Source: Micromonospora sp. H61 (GTDB lineage: Bacteria > Actinomycetota > Actinomycetes > Mycobacteriales > Micromonosporaceae). Taken from it: DNA of 64,000 nt. Below the pieces are notes generated by a model that worked only from the letters and a program-made list of their open reading frames with translations, was not told where the DNA came from and did no database searches. Positions 9,445-18,442 of the stretch are shown here, piece after piece. Every line of letters begins with the position of its first letter. Position 1 is the stretch's first letter. Location of the stretch: NCBI RefSeq assembly GCF_018070325.1, contig NZ_JAGPXY010000008.1:1-64000 (forward strand). Reading direction: 5' to 3'. Position numbers and translations under genes: made by a program.

Positions 9445-9509
9445 CCGCGCCGGACCGTCCGCGTCGGTGCGCCGGCCCGTCGACCACCTCGGGCTGGTAT
9501 GAAGAGGCG

Positions 9510-10838
9510 ATGACGAGCGATGCCGCCTCCGCCCGACCCGACCCCACCGCAGAGGTCGTGGACCTCTGCCGCGACCTGCTGCGCATCGACACCACCAACA
9601 CGGGTGACAACGACACCAGCGTCGGCGAGCGCCGCGCGGCCGAGTACGTGGCGGAGAAGCTCGCCGAGGTGGGCGTGGAGTCCGTCCTGCACGAGTCCGC
9701 GCCGGGCCGCGCGAACGTGGTGGCCCGCATCCCGGGCACCGACCCGAGCCGGGGCGCGCTGCTGGTGCACGGCCACCTGGACGTGGTGCCCGCCGACGCC
9801 GACGAGTGGTCGGTGGGCCCGTTCTCCGGCGAGCTGCGCGACGGCTACCTCTGGGGCCGGGGCGCCATCGACATGAAGGACTTCGACGCGATGGTGCTCG
9901 CCGTGGTGCGGCACTGGCAGCGCACCGGCGTACGGCCCCCGCGCGACATCGTGCTCGCGTACACCGCCGACGAGGAGGCGGGCAGCGACTACGGGGCGCG
10001 CTTCCTGGTGGACAACCACCGTGGCCTCTTCGACGGCTGCACCGAGGCGATCGGTGAGGTCGGCGGCTTCTCCTACTCGGTGAACGACAACCAGCGGCTC
10101 TACCTCATCGAGACCGCCGAGAAGGGCATCGACTGGCTGCGGCTGCACGCCAAGGGCCGCCCCGGGCACGGCTCGATGATGCACGACGACAACGCCGTCA
10201 CCGCCCTCGCCGAGGCGGTCGCCCGGATCGGCCGGCACCGCTTCCCGGTGGTGGTCACCGACACCGTGCGGGCCTTCCTGACCGAGGTCTCCGACCTGCT
10301 CGGCATCGAGTTGGACCCGGACGACCCGGAGACGGCCATCGCGAAACTCGGCCCCATCGCCAACATCATCGGCGCGACCATCCGCAACACCGCCAACCCG
10401 ACCCGGTTGAGCGCCGGCTACAAGGACAACGTCATCCCCGGCCGGGCCACCGCCACCATCGACTGCCGCAGCCTGCCCGGCCAGTCCGAGCTGCTGGAGC
10501 GGCAGCTGCGCGAGCTGGTCGGTCCGGACATCGCGATCGAGTACGTCCAGCGGCAGCCGGCACTGGAGACCACCTTCGACGGTGACCTGGTCGAGGCCAT
10601 GTCGGCGGCCCTGCGAGCGGAGGACCCGGGGGCGCGACCCGTCCCCTACATGCTCTCCGGGGGCACCGACGCCAAGGCGTTCTCGCAGCTCGGCATCCGC
10701 TGCTTCGGGTTCGCCCCGCTGCGGCTGCCCGCCGACCTGAACTTCTCGGCGTTGTTCCACGGCATCGACGAGCGCGTTCCGGTGGACGGACTACAGTTCG
10801 GCGTGCGGGTTCTCGACCGGTTCCTCCGCACCTGCTAG
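9510..10838 (+). CDS. M20/M25/M40 family metallopeptidase
   Basis: 442 residues, typical length for M20 peptidases (ArgE/DapE/CPG2 clan). Metal ligands are visible: VHGHLDVVP near residue 87, GRGAIDMKDF near 118 (bridging Asp) and YTADEEAGSD near 152 with the catalytic Glu pair. The dimerisation lid carries GRPGHGSMMH near 214, and a C-terminal His lies in LFHGIDERVP. It should hydrolyse an amide bond of an N-acyl amino acid or dipeptide in the cytosol; substrate is unknown. It resembles the M. tuberculosis Rv2141c type (from memory). Confidence 0.95.
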   Translation: MTSDAASARPDPTAEVVDLCRDLLRIDTTNTGDNDTSVGERRAAEYVAEKLAEVGVESVLHESAPGRANVVARIPGTDPSRGALLVHGHLDVVPADADEWSVGPFSGELRDGYLWGRGAIDMKDFDAMVLAVVRHWQRTGVRPPRDIVLAYTADEEAGSDYGARFLVDNHRGLFDGCTEAIGEVGGFSYSVNDNQRLYLIETAEKGIDWLRLHAKGRPGHGSMMHDDNAVTALAEAVARIGRHRFPVVVTDTVRAFLTEVSDLLGIELDPDDPETAIAKLGPIANIIGATIRNTANPTRLSAGYKDNVIPGRATATIDCRSLPGQSELLERQLRELVGPDIAIEYVQRQPALETTFDGDLVEAMSAALRAEDPGARPVPYMLSGGTDAKAFSQLGIRCFGFAPLRLPADLNFSALFHGIDERVPVDGLQFGVRVLDRFLRTC

Positions 10839-10896
10839 TCGTGTCCGGCGGTGGCCGCCGGCGCGCAACCTCCCCAACGTGAAGGGACTGCCCCAC

Positions 10897-11559
10897 ATGA
10901 CCGACCAGCATGGTGAGCTGGACGCCGCTCTCGAGCGGGTGATCGAAGCGGCCCGCCACCACCTGGCCGCCGTACGCGCCGCGCAGGGCCGCGTCGACGA
11001 CGACGACGTCTGGCAGGCGTACGTGGCGTTGAACAACGCCTCCTTCGCGTACGACGAGCGGCTGCTCGACGCCTTCGGCGAGGTGACGCCGTGGGATGTC
11101 GACTCGATCGACCCGGACGAGGCCGACGAACGTTTCGGCGGCGGCGAGGGCGCCGAGGCCAGCGACCCGCACCCCAGGGTGATCTCGGTGCGTCAGCGTC
11201 GTGACTACCGGGTGCCGAGCGTCGCCGCGCTGCTGCGGGTGGCCGAGGCGGCCCGCCGCGAGGGCACCCCGGAGGACGACGAGCCGGCGCCGGTGGAGGG
11301 CGTCGGCGAGGCGGTGCTGGAGCTGCTGCAGAGTGGTGACGGCTCGCTCGGCGCGTTGGACGTCCCCGAGTTGGAGCCGCTCGACGGGGTGGTCATGGTC
11401 AGCGAGGTGGGCACCCCGGTCGACCTGGAGTCGTTCGACGACGACGACGCGGTCGGCCCGTTCCAGCCGGCTGCCGACGACCGGCTGGTCGGTCGGCTCG
11501 ACGAGCACCCGTTCCTGGAGCTCGACGACGACCACGACCACGCCGGGCACCAGCACTAG
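10897..11559 (+). CDS. Hypothetical acidic protein
   Basis: About 220 residues from ATG 10897, chosen because AAGGGA lies about 10 nt upstream. The N-terminal 60 residues are helical (LDAALERVIEAARHHLAAVR). The rest is strongly acidic with Asp runs, ending in a His/Asp tail (DDDHDHAGHQH) that could bind metal. No family recognised. It follows the M20 gene by about 60 bp and is closed by a hairpin, so it may share that transcript. Confidence 0.8.
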   Translation: MTDQHGELDAALERVIEAARHHLAAVRAAQGRVDDDDVWQAYVALNNASFAYDERLLDAFGEVTPWDVDSIDPDEADERFGGGEGAEASDPHPRVISVRQRRDYRVPSVAALLRVAEAARREGTPEDDEPAPVEGVGEAVLELLQSGDGSLGALDVPELEPLDGVVMVSEVGTPVDLESFDDDDAVGPFQPAADDRLVGRLDEHPFLELDDDHDHAGHQH

Positions 11560-11563
11560 GCCG

Positions 11564-11601
11564 GGTGCCGCCCGGGGCCGACTCCGGCCTCGGGCGGCAC
11601 C
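11564..11601. terminator. Hairpin terminator between convergent genes
   Basis: An outer 11-bp stem (GGTGCCGCCCG with its complement) encloses an inner GGCCG-ACTC-CGGCC stem. It separates the acidic-protein gene from the DUF5703 gene. Confidence 0.8.
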
Positions 11602-11609
11602 GCCCGGTG

Positions 11610-11801
11610 TCAGTACGACAGACCCGGTTGCGGCTGGTTGACCCGCCGCCGACGCAGCACCACCTGCCGCGTGCCGTCCCGGTACAGCCGCACCCGGGCC
11701 AACTCCCATCCGGAGAACTCCGCCTGGATCGCCAACTGCGCCGCCGCGGTCAACCGGTCGACGTTCGGCGGCAGCCGCAGTGGCGCGTACTCGTAGTCCA
11801 T
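11610..11801 (-). CDS. DUF5703 family protein
   Basis: 63 residues from ATG 11801, preceded by GGAG; an alternative in-frame ATG lies at 11810. The sequence MDYEYAPLRLPPNVDRLTAA followed by FSGWELARVRLYRDGTR matches the short actinobacterial DUF5703 family, whose biochemical role is unknown. The compact alpha/beta pattern has no membrane span. Confidence 0.85.
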   Translation of the reverse strand: MDYEYAPLRLPPNVDRLTAAAQLAIQAEFSGWELARVRLYRDGTRQVVLRRRRVNQPQPGLSY

Positions 11802-11810
11802 GCTCTCCAT

Positions 11811-12082
11811 GCTGCCCAGCCCAGCGGCCGTTCGCCACCCCCTCCGGAGTGACCGACGACGCCACCGCGGGCGGTTCGTACCGCCCCGTGCCTCGTCGCG
11901 CCGATCTCGCGGTTTCGGTCGCCGAGATGCCCCGTGTGGGAGGGCAGATCCTGACGATGCCGGCCCCGGTCGGGTCGATCATCAAGTTGTGGTGCCTAAT
12001 TTGGCCCTGTTGCGGCGACTTCGTCGCCGACCGGGTAGCCGCCGCCGGGGTCAGCCGGCAGGTCGTTGGGGAGGAACGCGCA
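11811..12082. other. Intergenic region with a solitary half of a palindromic element
   Basis: There is no credible gene. At 11975-11994 lies TCGATCATCAAGTTGTGGTG, which matches 18 of 20 bases of the left arm of the palindrome at 19767-19840. The AT-rich stretch 11994-12005 (GCCTAATTTGGC) is a near-palindrome and may belong to the promoter or operator of the downstream gene. Confidence 0.5.
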
Positions 12083-12989
12083 ATGTCAGGGGAGCGAGGC
12101 CGGCTCGGTCGGTTCACCGACGCGGTGCTCGGCGGCGCGCGGGCCGCCCGGGACAAGGCCCGTGAGTTGCGCGACGAGTTCCGCACCAGCGACGAACCCG
12201 AACGTGCTCTCGTCGCGCCACTGCTGCCCGGGCAGGAGCTGCGCTATGTGGGGCTGGGCCCGGTCCGCGCCCCGCAGACCCACAAGGCTGGTCGGCAGCT
12301 CGCCGATGTGATGGCCGACGAGTTCGTCGACTCGCTCGACCCGAAGGTGCTGTTCGGGCTCCTCAACATCGTCAACCCGGTGGTCTGGGTGGACGCGGTG
12401 CTGACGCCGGTCCGGCTGGCCGCTGGCGTGCTGCTGCTGCCCGGCAAGGCCGGTGCCATCGCCGCCGGTGTGCCGGAGGCGGCCGAACCGGAGCCAGCCC
12501 CACCACACCAGCGGGTGCAGCGGGATCCCATCCCGCTCACCGAGGAGCAGGAGGCGTTCCGCGCCCTGTTCCGGCTCAGCCTGTACCGCCCGCTGGCCGA
12601 GCAGCTCGCCGAGATCGCCTACCGTCGCCGGTTCGTCTTCAGCGGCGACCTCGCCACCCTCGCCGGCAGCCTGCTGCTCTTCCTGGAGCGCTACAACGGC
12701 ACCCCGCTGGCGGTGACCGACACCCACCTGCACCTGCTGCGGATGGGCCCCCGTCCGGACGCCGACCGGCCCGACCGACGGCAGCCGCGGGTGCTGTGGA
12801 GTGTGCGACGCGACCGGGTGGCCCGGGTCGACTCGGAGCGCGGCGCGAACCGGGCTCGTGCAGCTGACGTCCACGATCGTCTTCGACGACGGCTCGTGGA
12901 TCCGGCTCACCCAGCCCGCGCTCCGCGACGACCAGTCGCGCTTCCTGGCCGCGATCCACGACCTCCCCGGGCAGCGCCCTCAGCCGTGA
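12083..12989 (+). pseudogene. Frameshifted gene for a membrane-associated protein with PH-like C-terminus
   Basis: ATG 12083 has GGGGAGGA upstream. The first frame reads to about 12850 (roughly 256 residues) and contains helical segments and a hydrophobic stretch (VDAVLTPVRLAAGVLLLP). A beta-rich part with AVTDTHLHLLRM and VLWSVRRDRVARVDSE resembles a bacterial PH-like domain. Reading then becomes nonsense, while the frame one base on continues the same fold as LVQLTSTIVFDDGSWIRL to a stop at 12987-12989. A one-base insertion in the GC-rich run around 12838-12852, or a sequencing error there, explains this. Function unknown. Confidence 0.75.
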
Positions 12990-13030
12990 CCCGGCGGCTG
13001 CTCAGCCGTGACCCGGCGGCTGCTCAGCCG
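12979..13030. repeat. 22-bp tandem repeat, 2.4 copies
   Basis: Units 12979-13000 and 13001-13022 are identical and 13023-13030 is a partial third. The repeat spans the stop codons of the two convergent genes, so it looks like a local tandem duplication at a gene junction. Confidence 0.85.
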
Positions 13031-13995
13031 TCGCGTTCGGGGTAGCCGACCGGCACCGCGGAGACGTCGTCCAGCGCTGTGGTGATCTCCTCGGGCAGGG
13101 TGATCCGCTCCACTGCGAGCGCGCCGAGCAACTGCCCGACCGTCCGCGCGCCGAGGATCGGCGCGGTCACGCCGGGCCGGTCCCGGATCCAGGCCAACGC
13201 CACCTCCAGCGGCGACACCCCCAGCCCACCGGCCGCGGTCGCCACCGCCTCCACAATGCTGGAACAGCGCGGCTCCAGGTAGGTCGATACGAACCGTTCG
13301 AAGTGCGGCGACGCGGCCCGGGAGTCGGCCGGCCGACCGTGCCGGTACTTGCCGGTGAGCACGCCCCGGCCCAGCGGCGACCAGGGCAGCACGCCGAGGC
13401 CGAGCGCGTCGCACGCGGGCAGCACCTCCCGCTCCACGCCCCGCTCCAGCAGCGAATACTCCACCTGGGACGCGACCACCGGCGCCCGCCCCGGCCAGGC
13501 GGTCTGCCAGGCGGCGGCCCGCGCTGTCTGCCAGCCGGAGAAGTTCGACACCCCGACGTAGCGGACCTTGCCGCTGGCCACCGCGTGGTCCAGGGCGGCC
13601 AGGGTCTCCTCCAGCGGGGTGTCCGGGTCGTACCCGTGCACCTGGAACAGGTCGACGTGGTCGGTGCCGAGTCGGCGCAGCGACGCGTCCAACGTGCGCA
13701 GCAGGTGCCCCCGGGAGCCGTCCCGACGCCGGCCGCTGCCGGGGCGCAACCCGGCCTTGGTGGCGATCAGCAGCTCCTCGCGGGGGACGAGGGAGCCCAG
13801 CAACGAGCCGATCACCGACTCGGCGTCGCCGTCGCCGTACACGTCGGCGGTGTCGATGAGGTTGCCGCCCGCGTCGAGGTAACTCTTCAGCTGAGCGGCC
13901 GCATCGTCGGCGTCGGTGTCCCGGCCCCAGGTCATGGTGCCGAGCGCGAGCCGGGAAACCGCCAGCCCGCTTCGGCCGAGCGGTCGCTGTTGCAT
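13024..13995 (-). CDS. Aldo/keto reductase
   Basis: 323 residues with the (alpha/beta)8 AKR signature. The N-terminal hairpin is followed by LGTMTWG, then [10 protein letters not shown] (catalytic Asp and Tyr near residues 48-53), TKAGLRP (Lys near 80) and DLFQVHGYD (His near 120). GVSNFSGWQ and the C-terminal NADPH-binding motif [11 protein letters not shown] complete it. It reduces carbonyls with NADPH; substrate unknown. Divergent from the LLM oxidoreductase gene. A TAAGGT -10 box lies 7 nt before the ATG, indicating a leaderless message. Confidence 0.95.
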   Translation of the reverse strand: MQQRPLGRSGLAVSRLALGTMTWGRDTDADDAAAQLKSYLDAGGNLIDTADVYGDGDAESVIGSLLGSLVPREELLIATKAGLRPGSGRRRDGSRGHLLRTLDASLRRLGTDHVDLFQVHGYDPDTPLEETLAALDHAVASGKVRYVGVSNFSGWQTARAAAWQTAWPGRAPVVASQVEYSLLERGVEREVLPACDALGLGVLPWSPLGRGVLTGKYRHGRPADSRAASPHFERFVSTYLEPRCSSIVEAVATAAGGLGVSPLEVALAWIRDRPGVTAPILGARTVGQLLGALAVERITLPEEITTALDDVSAVPVGYPERDG

Positions 13996-14001
13996 GGGTG
14001 A

Positions 14002-14007
14002 ACCTTA
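14002..14007 (-). promoter_or_regulatory. -10 element of the aldo/keto reductase gene (leaderless)
   Basis: TAAGGT on the minus strand ends 7 nt before ATG 13995. Confidence 0.5.
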
Positions 14008-14180
14008 TTTCGAACCTGCCGCCACCGATATCCTCGCTCCCGTATCTCTGCCGGTTCTGCCGGTTCCGCCGCCCCGGGCTGCCCCGATGGAGGGGGATCA
14101 AAGGGGTCGAGCCGGTGATCGAGTCCGTTATCGGCATTGCGTAACCTGGGGCGACCTGTGCCACGGATGGGGGAGGACCA

Positions 14181-15233
14181 GTGCGACTCGGGCTCAGTCT
14201 CGGATACCAGACGGCGTGGAGCACACCTGCCGACCACCTGGCGCTGGCCCAGGAGGCGGACCGGCTGGGCTATTCGGTGGTGTGGGCGGCGGAGGCCTAC
14301 GGCTCCGACTCGCCCAGCATGCTCGCCTGGATGGCCGGCCAGACCGAACGGATCGACGTCGGCGCCGCGGTGATGCAGATCCCCGCCCGTACGCCGGCCG
14401 CCACCGCCATGACCGCCGCCACTATCGACGCGCTCTCCGGCGGCCGGTTCCGGCTCGGCCTGGGTGTATCCGGCCCGCAGGTGTCCGAGGGCTGGCACGG
14501 CGTGCGCTTCGCCAAGCCGCTCGCCCGGACCCGCGAGTTCGTCGACATCGTCAAGCTGGCCATCGCCCGCAAGGAGGTGGCGTACGACGGCGAGCACTAC
14601 ACGCTGCCGCTGCCGGACGGCCCGGGCAAGGCCCTGCGACTGGGCTTCCACCCACCCCGCGAGCACATACCGATCTACCTGGCCGCGGTCGGCCCGAAGA
14701 ACCTGGAGCTGGCCGGCGAGATCGCCGACGGCTGGCTGGCCGTGTTCTACGCCCCGGAGTTCGCCGAGGAGCAGCTCGCCTCGGTGCAAGCCGGGCGGGC
14801 CAAGGTCGGCAAGGAGTTGGCGGGGTTCGACGTGGTGCCGTCGGTGCCCGTGGTGATCGGCGACGACGTGGCCTCCTGCGCCGAACTCGTCCGCTGGTAC
14901 GCCGCGCTCTACATGGGCGGCATGGGCAGCCGGCAGCAGAACTTCTACAACCAGCTCGCCACCCGGATGGGCTACGGCGACGCCGCCCGCGAGGTGCAGG
15001 ACCTGTACCTGGCCAAGCGGCAGCGCGACGCCGCCGCCGCCGTACCCATGGAGTTCATCGACCGCACCTCGCTGCTCGGCCCGAAGGAGCGCATCGCCGA
15101 GCGGATGCGGGAGTACGCGGCGGCCGGCGTCACCACGCTGTCGGTGACCCTCTTCGTGGCCGACCGGGACAGCGGTGTGCAGACCCTGCGTACCGTCGCC
15201 GAGGCTCTCGACCTCTCGGGAGTCGGCGAGTGA
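14181..15233 (+). CDS. LLM-class (F420/FMN-dependent) oxidoreductase
   Basis: 350 residues of the luciferase-like monooxygenase fold. Visible are [20 protein letters not shown] near residue 22, [19 protein letters not shown] near 80-97, and [20 protein letters not shown] near 170, which lines the flavin/F420 pocket. Actinobacterial members usually use F420. GTG 14181 follows GGGGGAGGA. It overlaps uppP by GTGA, so the two are translated together, but no functional link is evident. Confidence 0.93.
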   Translation: MRLGLSLGYQTAWSTPADHLALAQEADRLGYSVVWAAEAYGSDSPSMLAWMAGQTERIDVGAAVMQIPARTPAATAMTAATIDALSGGRFRLGLGVSGPQVSEGWHGVRFAKPLARTREFVDIVKLAIARKEVAYDGEHYTLPLPDGPGKALRLGFHPPREHIPIYLAAVGPKNLELAGEIADGWLAVFYAPEFAEEQLASVQAGRAKVGKELAGFDVVPSVPVVIGDDVASCAELVRWYAALYMGGMGSRQQNFYNQLATRMGYGDAAREVQDLYLAKRQRDAAAAVPMEFIDRTSLLGPKERIAERMREYAAAGVTTLSVTLFVADRDSGVQTLRTVAEALDLSGVGE

Positions 15234-16066
15234 CCTGGGTCGAGGCCATCGTCCTGGGCATCGTCCAGGGACTGACCGAGTTCCTTCCGGTCAGCTCGTC
15301 GGGGCATCTGCGGATCACCTCGGCGATCTTCTTCGACCGGGACGCCGGCGCGTCGTTCACCGCGGTCACCCAGCTCGGCACCGAAGCGGCCGTGCTGATC
15401 TACTTCGCCAAGGACATCTGGCGGATCACCCGGACCTGGCTGGTGGGCATCCGGGACAAGTCGGTCCGCTCCAGCCTCGACTACCGGATGGGCTGGTACG
15501 TGATCGTCGGCTCGATCCCGATCGGGCTGTTCGGTTTCGTGTTCAAGGACCAGATCAAGACCGCCGGGCGCAACCTGTGGGTGGTGGCGACCACGCTGAT
15601 CGTGTTCGCCTTCGTGTTGGCGTTCGCCGAGTACTGGGGGCGGCAGACCCGCACCCTGGAGAACTTCCGGATGAAGGACGGCATCGTGATGGGCTTCGCC
15701 CAGGCGATGGCGCTGGTCCCCGGGGTGTCGCGCTCCGGCGGCACGCTCACCGCCGGTCTGCTGCTCAACCTGACCCGCGAGGCGGCGGCACGGTACTCCT
15801 TCCTGCTGGCCATCCCGGCGGTGGTGATGTCCGGGGTGTTCAGCCTCGGGGACGTCTTCGAACCGTCCGCCCCGGGCACCTCGGTGCCCACCGTTGCCCA
15901 GACGATCGTGGCCACCCTCATCGCCTTCGGCATCGGCTACGCGGCCATCGCCTGGCTGCTGCGCTACGTCGCCCACCACACCCTGTACGTCTTCGTGCTG
16001 TACCGGGTCGCGCTGGGCACCCTGGTCCTGGCCCTGCTGCTGACCGGCACGATCGACGCCACCTGA
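15230..16066 (+). CDS. uppP: Undecaprenyl-diphosphatase UppP (BacA)
   Basis: 278 residues with about eight membrane spans. It removes a phosphate from undecaprenyl diphosphate to recycle the lipid carrier of peptidoglycan and other wall polymers. Both family signatures are present: [11 protein letters not shown] near residue 17 and PGVSRSGGT near residue 164, supplying the catalytic Glu, Ser, His and Arg. The GTG start at 15230 overlaps the preceding stop. Loss of this phosphatase usually increases bacitracin sensitivity. The phosphatase-family gene follows 48 bp downstream. Confidence 0.97.
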   Translation: MTWVEAIVLGIVQGLTEFLPVSSSGHLRITSAIFFDRDAGASFTAVTQLGTEAAVLIYFAKDIWRITRTWLVGIRDKSVRSSLDYRMGWYVIVGSIPIGLFGFVFKDQIKTAGRNLWVVATTLIVFAFVLAFAEYWGRQTRTLENFRMKDGIVMGFAQAMALVPGVSRSGGTLTAGLLLNLTREAAARYSFLLAIPAVVMSGVFSLGDVFEPSAPGTSVPTVAQTIVATLIAFGIGYAAIAWLLRYVAHHTLYVFVLYRVALGTLVLALLLTGTIDAT

Positions 16067-16102
16067 CCGATCTGTCGACGGCCCGGCGCGGGGCCCAGGT
16101 CA

Positions 16103-16108
16103 TAGGGT
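16103..16108 (+). promoter_or_regulatory. -10 element of the histidine phosphatase gene (leaderless)
   Basis: TAGGGT ends 7 nt before GTG 16115 and no ribosome-binding site is visible. Confidence 0.5.
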
Positions 16109-16114
16109 GGTCCC

Positions 16115-16819
16115 GTGGCGACCCTTCTGCTTCTGCGACACGGCCGAACCACGGCGAACGCCGATGGCGGCCTGGCCGGTCGGCAACCGGTCGAGTTGGA
16201 CGACACCGGGCGCGCCCAGGCCACCGCGGTCGGCGAGCGGTTGCGGGCGGTGCCGCTGGCCGCCGTGGTGACCAGCCCGCTCATCCGCTGCCGGCAGACC
16301 CTGGAGCTGGCGCTCCCGCAGGCCGCCCCGGTGGTCGAGGACGGGCTGATCGAGTGCGACTACGGCAGATGGGAGGGGCAGCCGCTGAAGAAACTCGCCA
16401 AGGAGCCGCTCTGGCCGGTCGTCCAGCAGCACCCCAGCGCGGCGGTCTTCCCAGGTGGCGAGGCGATGGCCGCGATGGCGGCACGTGCGGTGGCGGCGGT
16501 GCGTTCCTGGGACGCCCGGGTGACCGCCGAGCACGGGCCCGATGCGCTCTGGTTGGCGTGCAGCCACGGCGATGTGATCAAGGCCATCGTGGCGGACGCG
16601 CTCGGCGTACACCTGGATGCCTTTCAGCGGATCGTGGCCGACCCGGCGTCGGTGACGGCGATCCGGTTCACGCCGCTGCGTCCGTTTCTGGTGCGACTCA
16701 ACGACACCGGTGGCGACCTGGCGACGCTGGTGCCACCGCCGGCCAAGCGGCGTCGGCGCGCGAACCGGGTGGCCGACTCGGACGCGGCCGTCGGCGGTGG
16801 AGCGGGTGCGTCGCGGTGA
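16115..16819 (+). CDS. Histidine phosphatase superfamily (MSMEG_4193-like) protein
   Basis: 234 residues. The RHG motif LLLLRHGRTTANADG at residues 4-18 gives the phospho-accepting His. SPLIRCRQT near 54, GLIECDYGRWEG near 80 and the second catalytic His in ACSHGDVIK near 150 complete the phosphoglycerate-mutase-like site. The C-terminal 35 residues are basic and Gly-rich. It corresponds by position to M. tuberculosis Rv2135c (from memory). Substrate unknown. Start GTG 16115 fits the leaderless promoter. Confidence 0.93.
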   Translation: MATLLLLRHGRTTANADGGLAGRQPVELDDTGRAQATAVGERLRAVPLAAVVTSPLIRCRQTLELALPQAAPVVEDGLIECDYGRWEGQPLKKLAKEPLWPVVQQHPSAAVFPGGEAMAAMAARAVAAVRSWDARVTAEHGPDALWLACSHGDVIKAIVADALGVHLDAFQRIVADPASVTAIRFTPLRPFLVRLNDTGGDLATLVPPPAKRRRRANRVADSDAAVGGGAGASR

Positions 16820-16963
16820 GGCGCGTCACGACACCGCCTGCGGCCGGGGCGGCAGCGCACGCCGGAAAGGCCGCCACGCCCGGGTTTAGCCCCTGGTACG
16901 CCGGGCGCGCCGCCGCTGCGGCGATTCGCGTCGGTGGGGTGCGCGACGCCAAGGCGGGCCGGA

Positions 16964-16969
16964 TAGGGT
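16964..16969 (+). promoter_or_regulatory. -10 element of the DUF3090 gene (leaderless)
   Basis: TAGGGT ends 8 nt before ATG 16977. This favours the ATG over the in-frame GTG at 16971, which would lie too close to the element. Confidence 0.5.
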
Positions 16970-16976
16970 CGTGGGT

Positions 16977-17561
16977 ATGACCCACCAGGTGCACGCCTTC
17001 GAACCGCCGGAGCGGTTCGTCGCCGGGACTGTCGGGCCGCCGGGGGAGCGCACGTTCTTCCTGCAGGCCCGCGGCGGCGGCAGGCTGGTCAGCGTCGCGC
17101 TGGAGAAGGTCCAGGTTTCCCTGCTCGCCGAGAAGCTTGAGGAACTGCTCACCGAGGCGCAGCGTCGCTTCGGGGTGGACCTGCCCGAGCTGGCGCCGGT
17201 GATCGGCGACAACGAGCCACTGGACACTCCCGTCGACGAGGAGTTCCGGGTCGGGACGCTCGGGCTGGCCTTCGACGTGGACACGGCGACAGTGGTGATC
17301 GAGGCGATCGCGGCGGGCGAGGTGGAGCCCGAGGTCGAGCTCGGCGACGAGGACGACGAGGACGAGGACGACGACGAGGACGACGAGCCCGACGAGGACC
17401 TGGACCGGCTCCGGGTCCGGCTCACCCCGCAGGCGACCCGCCAGTTCATCGAGCGGGCCCGGCGAGTGGTCAACGCGGGCCGGCCACCGTGCCCGCTCTG
17501 CGGCCAACCGTTGGACCCCGCCGGGCACCTCTGCCCGCGGCACAACGGTTATCACCGGTGA
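16977..17561 (+). CDS. DUF3090 family zinc-finger protein
   Basis: 194 residues. MTHQVHAFEPPERFVAGTVG is the hallmark N-terminus of DUF3090. A central acidic run of about 30 Asp/Glu residues (from about 115) is a linker. The C-terminus has CPLCGQPL and HLCPRHNG, a likely zinc ribbon. The family occurs next to SCO1664-like and mshC genes in many actinobacteria. Function is unknown. The stop overlaps the next GTG. Confidence 0.93.
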   Translation: MTHQVHAFEPPERFVAGTVGPPGERTFFLQARGGGRLVSVALEKVQVSLLAEKLEELLTEAQRRFGVDLPELAPVIGDNEPLDTPVDEEFRVGTLGLAFDVDTATVVIEAIAAGEVEPEVELGDEDDEDEDDDEDDEPDEDLDRLRVRLTPQATRQFIERARRVVNAGRPPCPLCGQPLDPAGHLCPRHNGYHR

Positions 17562-18376
17562 CCTCGTCCGGCCTCCAGCCTCGCCAGGACGGCGACGCCG
17601 CGCTGCGGCTACTGCGTGACGGCGTCCTCGACCTGGAGGGTCGGCTGGTCGACGCGTCGAACACGACGCTGCGCGGCATCCTGACCCTGGACGGGTTGAC
17701 CGCCCGCTGCGTCTACAAGCCGGTCCGGGGCGAGCGCCCACTCTGGGATTTCCCCGACGGCACCCTGGCCGGTCGGGAGGTCTCGGCGTACCTGGTCTCC
17801 CGGGCCACCGGATGGGACCTGGTGCCGCCCACAGTGCTGCGGGACGGCCCGTTCGGCTCCGGCTCCTGCCAGCTGTGGATCGACGAGCCGGAGGACGCCG
17901 AACCACTTGTCGGTTTCCTGCCCGCCGGGGAGTTGCCGCCACGTTGGATCCCGATCGCCGCCGCGCGGGACGACGACGGCGCCGCGTACGCCCTCGCCCA
18001 CGCCGACGACCCGCGGCTGGCCCGGCTCGCGGTGCTCGACGCGGTGCTCAACAACGCCGACCGTAAGGGCGGTCACGTGCTCGTCGGTGCCGACGACCGG
18101 ATCTACGGCGTGGACCACGGGGTGAGCTTCCACGTGGAGGACAAGCTGCGCACTGTGCTCTGGGGCTGGGCCGGTAAGCGGCTGCCCGCGGACGCCGTGG
18201 AGATGCTCGACGCGCTGGCCGGGCAGGTCGCCGGGGCGCTCGGTGCCGAGCTGGCCGACCATCTGACCATCAGCGAGGTGGCCGAGGTGGCCGCCCGGGT
18301 CGACCGGCTGCGCGAGACTGGCTGCTTCCCCCAGCCTCCGGAGGACTGGCCGGCGATGCCCTGGCCGCCCATGTGA
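17558..18376 (+). CDS. SCO1664 family protein (PI3/4-kinase-like fold)
   Basis: 272 residues from GTG 17558 (GTGA overlap). RCVYKPVRGERPLWDFPDGT near residue 45, REVSAYLVSRATGWDLVPPT near 70, LDAVLNNADRKGGHVL near 165 and IYGVDHGVSFH near 185 are the nucleotide- and metal-binding elements of the SCO1664/PI3-kinase-related group. Any phosphotransfer activity is inferred from fold. It is always found close to DUF3090 in my memory of actinobacterial genomes, which suggests a shared function. Confidence 0.92.
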   Translation: MTSSGLQPRQDGDAALRLLRDGVLDLEGRLVDASNTTLRGILTLDGLTARCVYKPVRGERPLWDFPDGTLAGREVSAYLVSRATGWDLVPPTVLRDGPFGSGSCQLWIDEPEDAEPLVGFLPAGELPPRWIPIAAARDDDGAAYALAHADDPRLARLAVLDAVLNNADRKGGHVLVGADDRIYGVDHGVSFHVEDKLRTVLWGWAGKRLPADAVEMLDALAGQVAGALGAELADHLTISEVAEVAARVDRLRETGCFPQPPEDWPAMPWPPM

Positions 18377-18430
18377 CCCGCTGTCATCTTGATCACCCGT
18401 GGGGTGCTCCGGCGTTGTCGCCGGGCTGGC

Positions 18431-18436
18431 TAGGCT
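18431..18436 (+). promoter_or_regulatory. -10 element of mshC (leaderless)
   Basis: TAGGCT ends 7 nt before ATG 18443, so mshC can be transcribed separately from the upstream genes. Confidence 0.5.
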
Positions 18437-18442
18437 GATCCC

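Noticed and set aside
12838..12860. Programmed frameshift
   Set aside because: No slippery run or downstream structure is evident; an indel or sequencing error is simpler.
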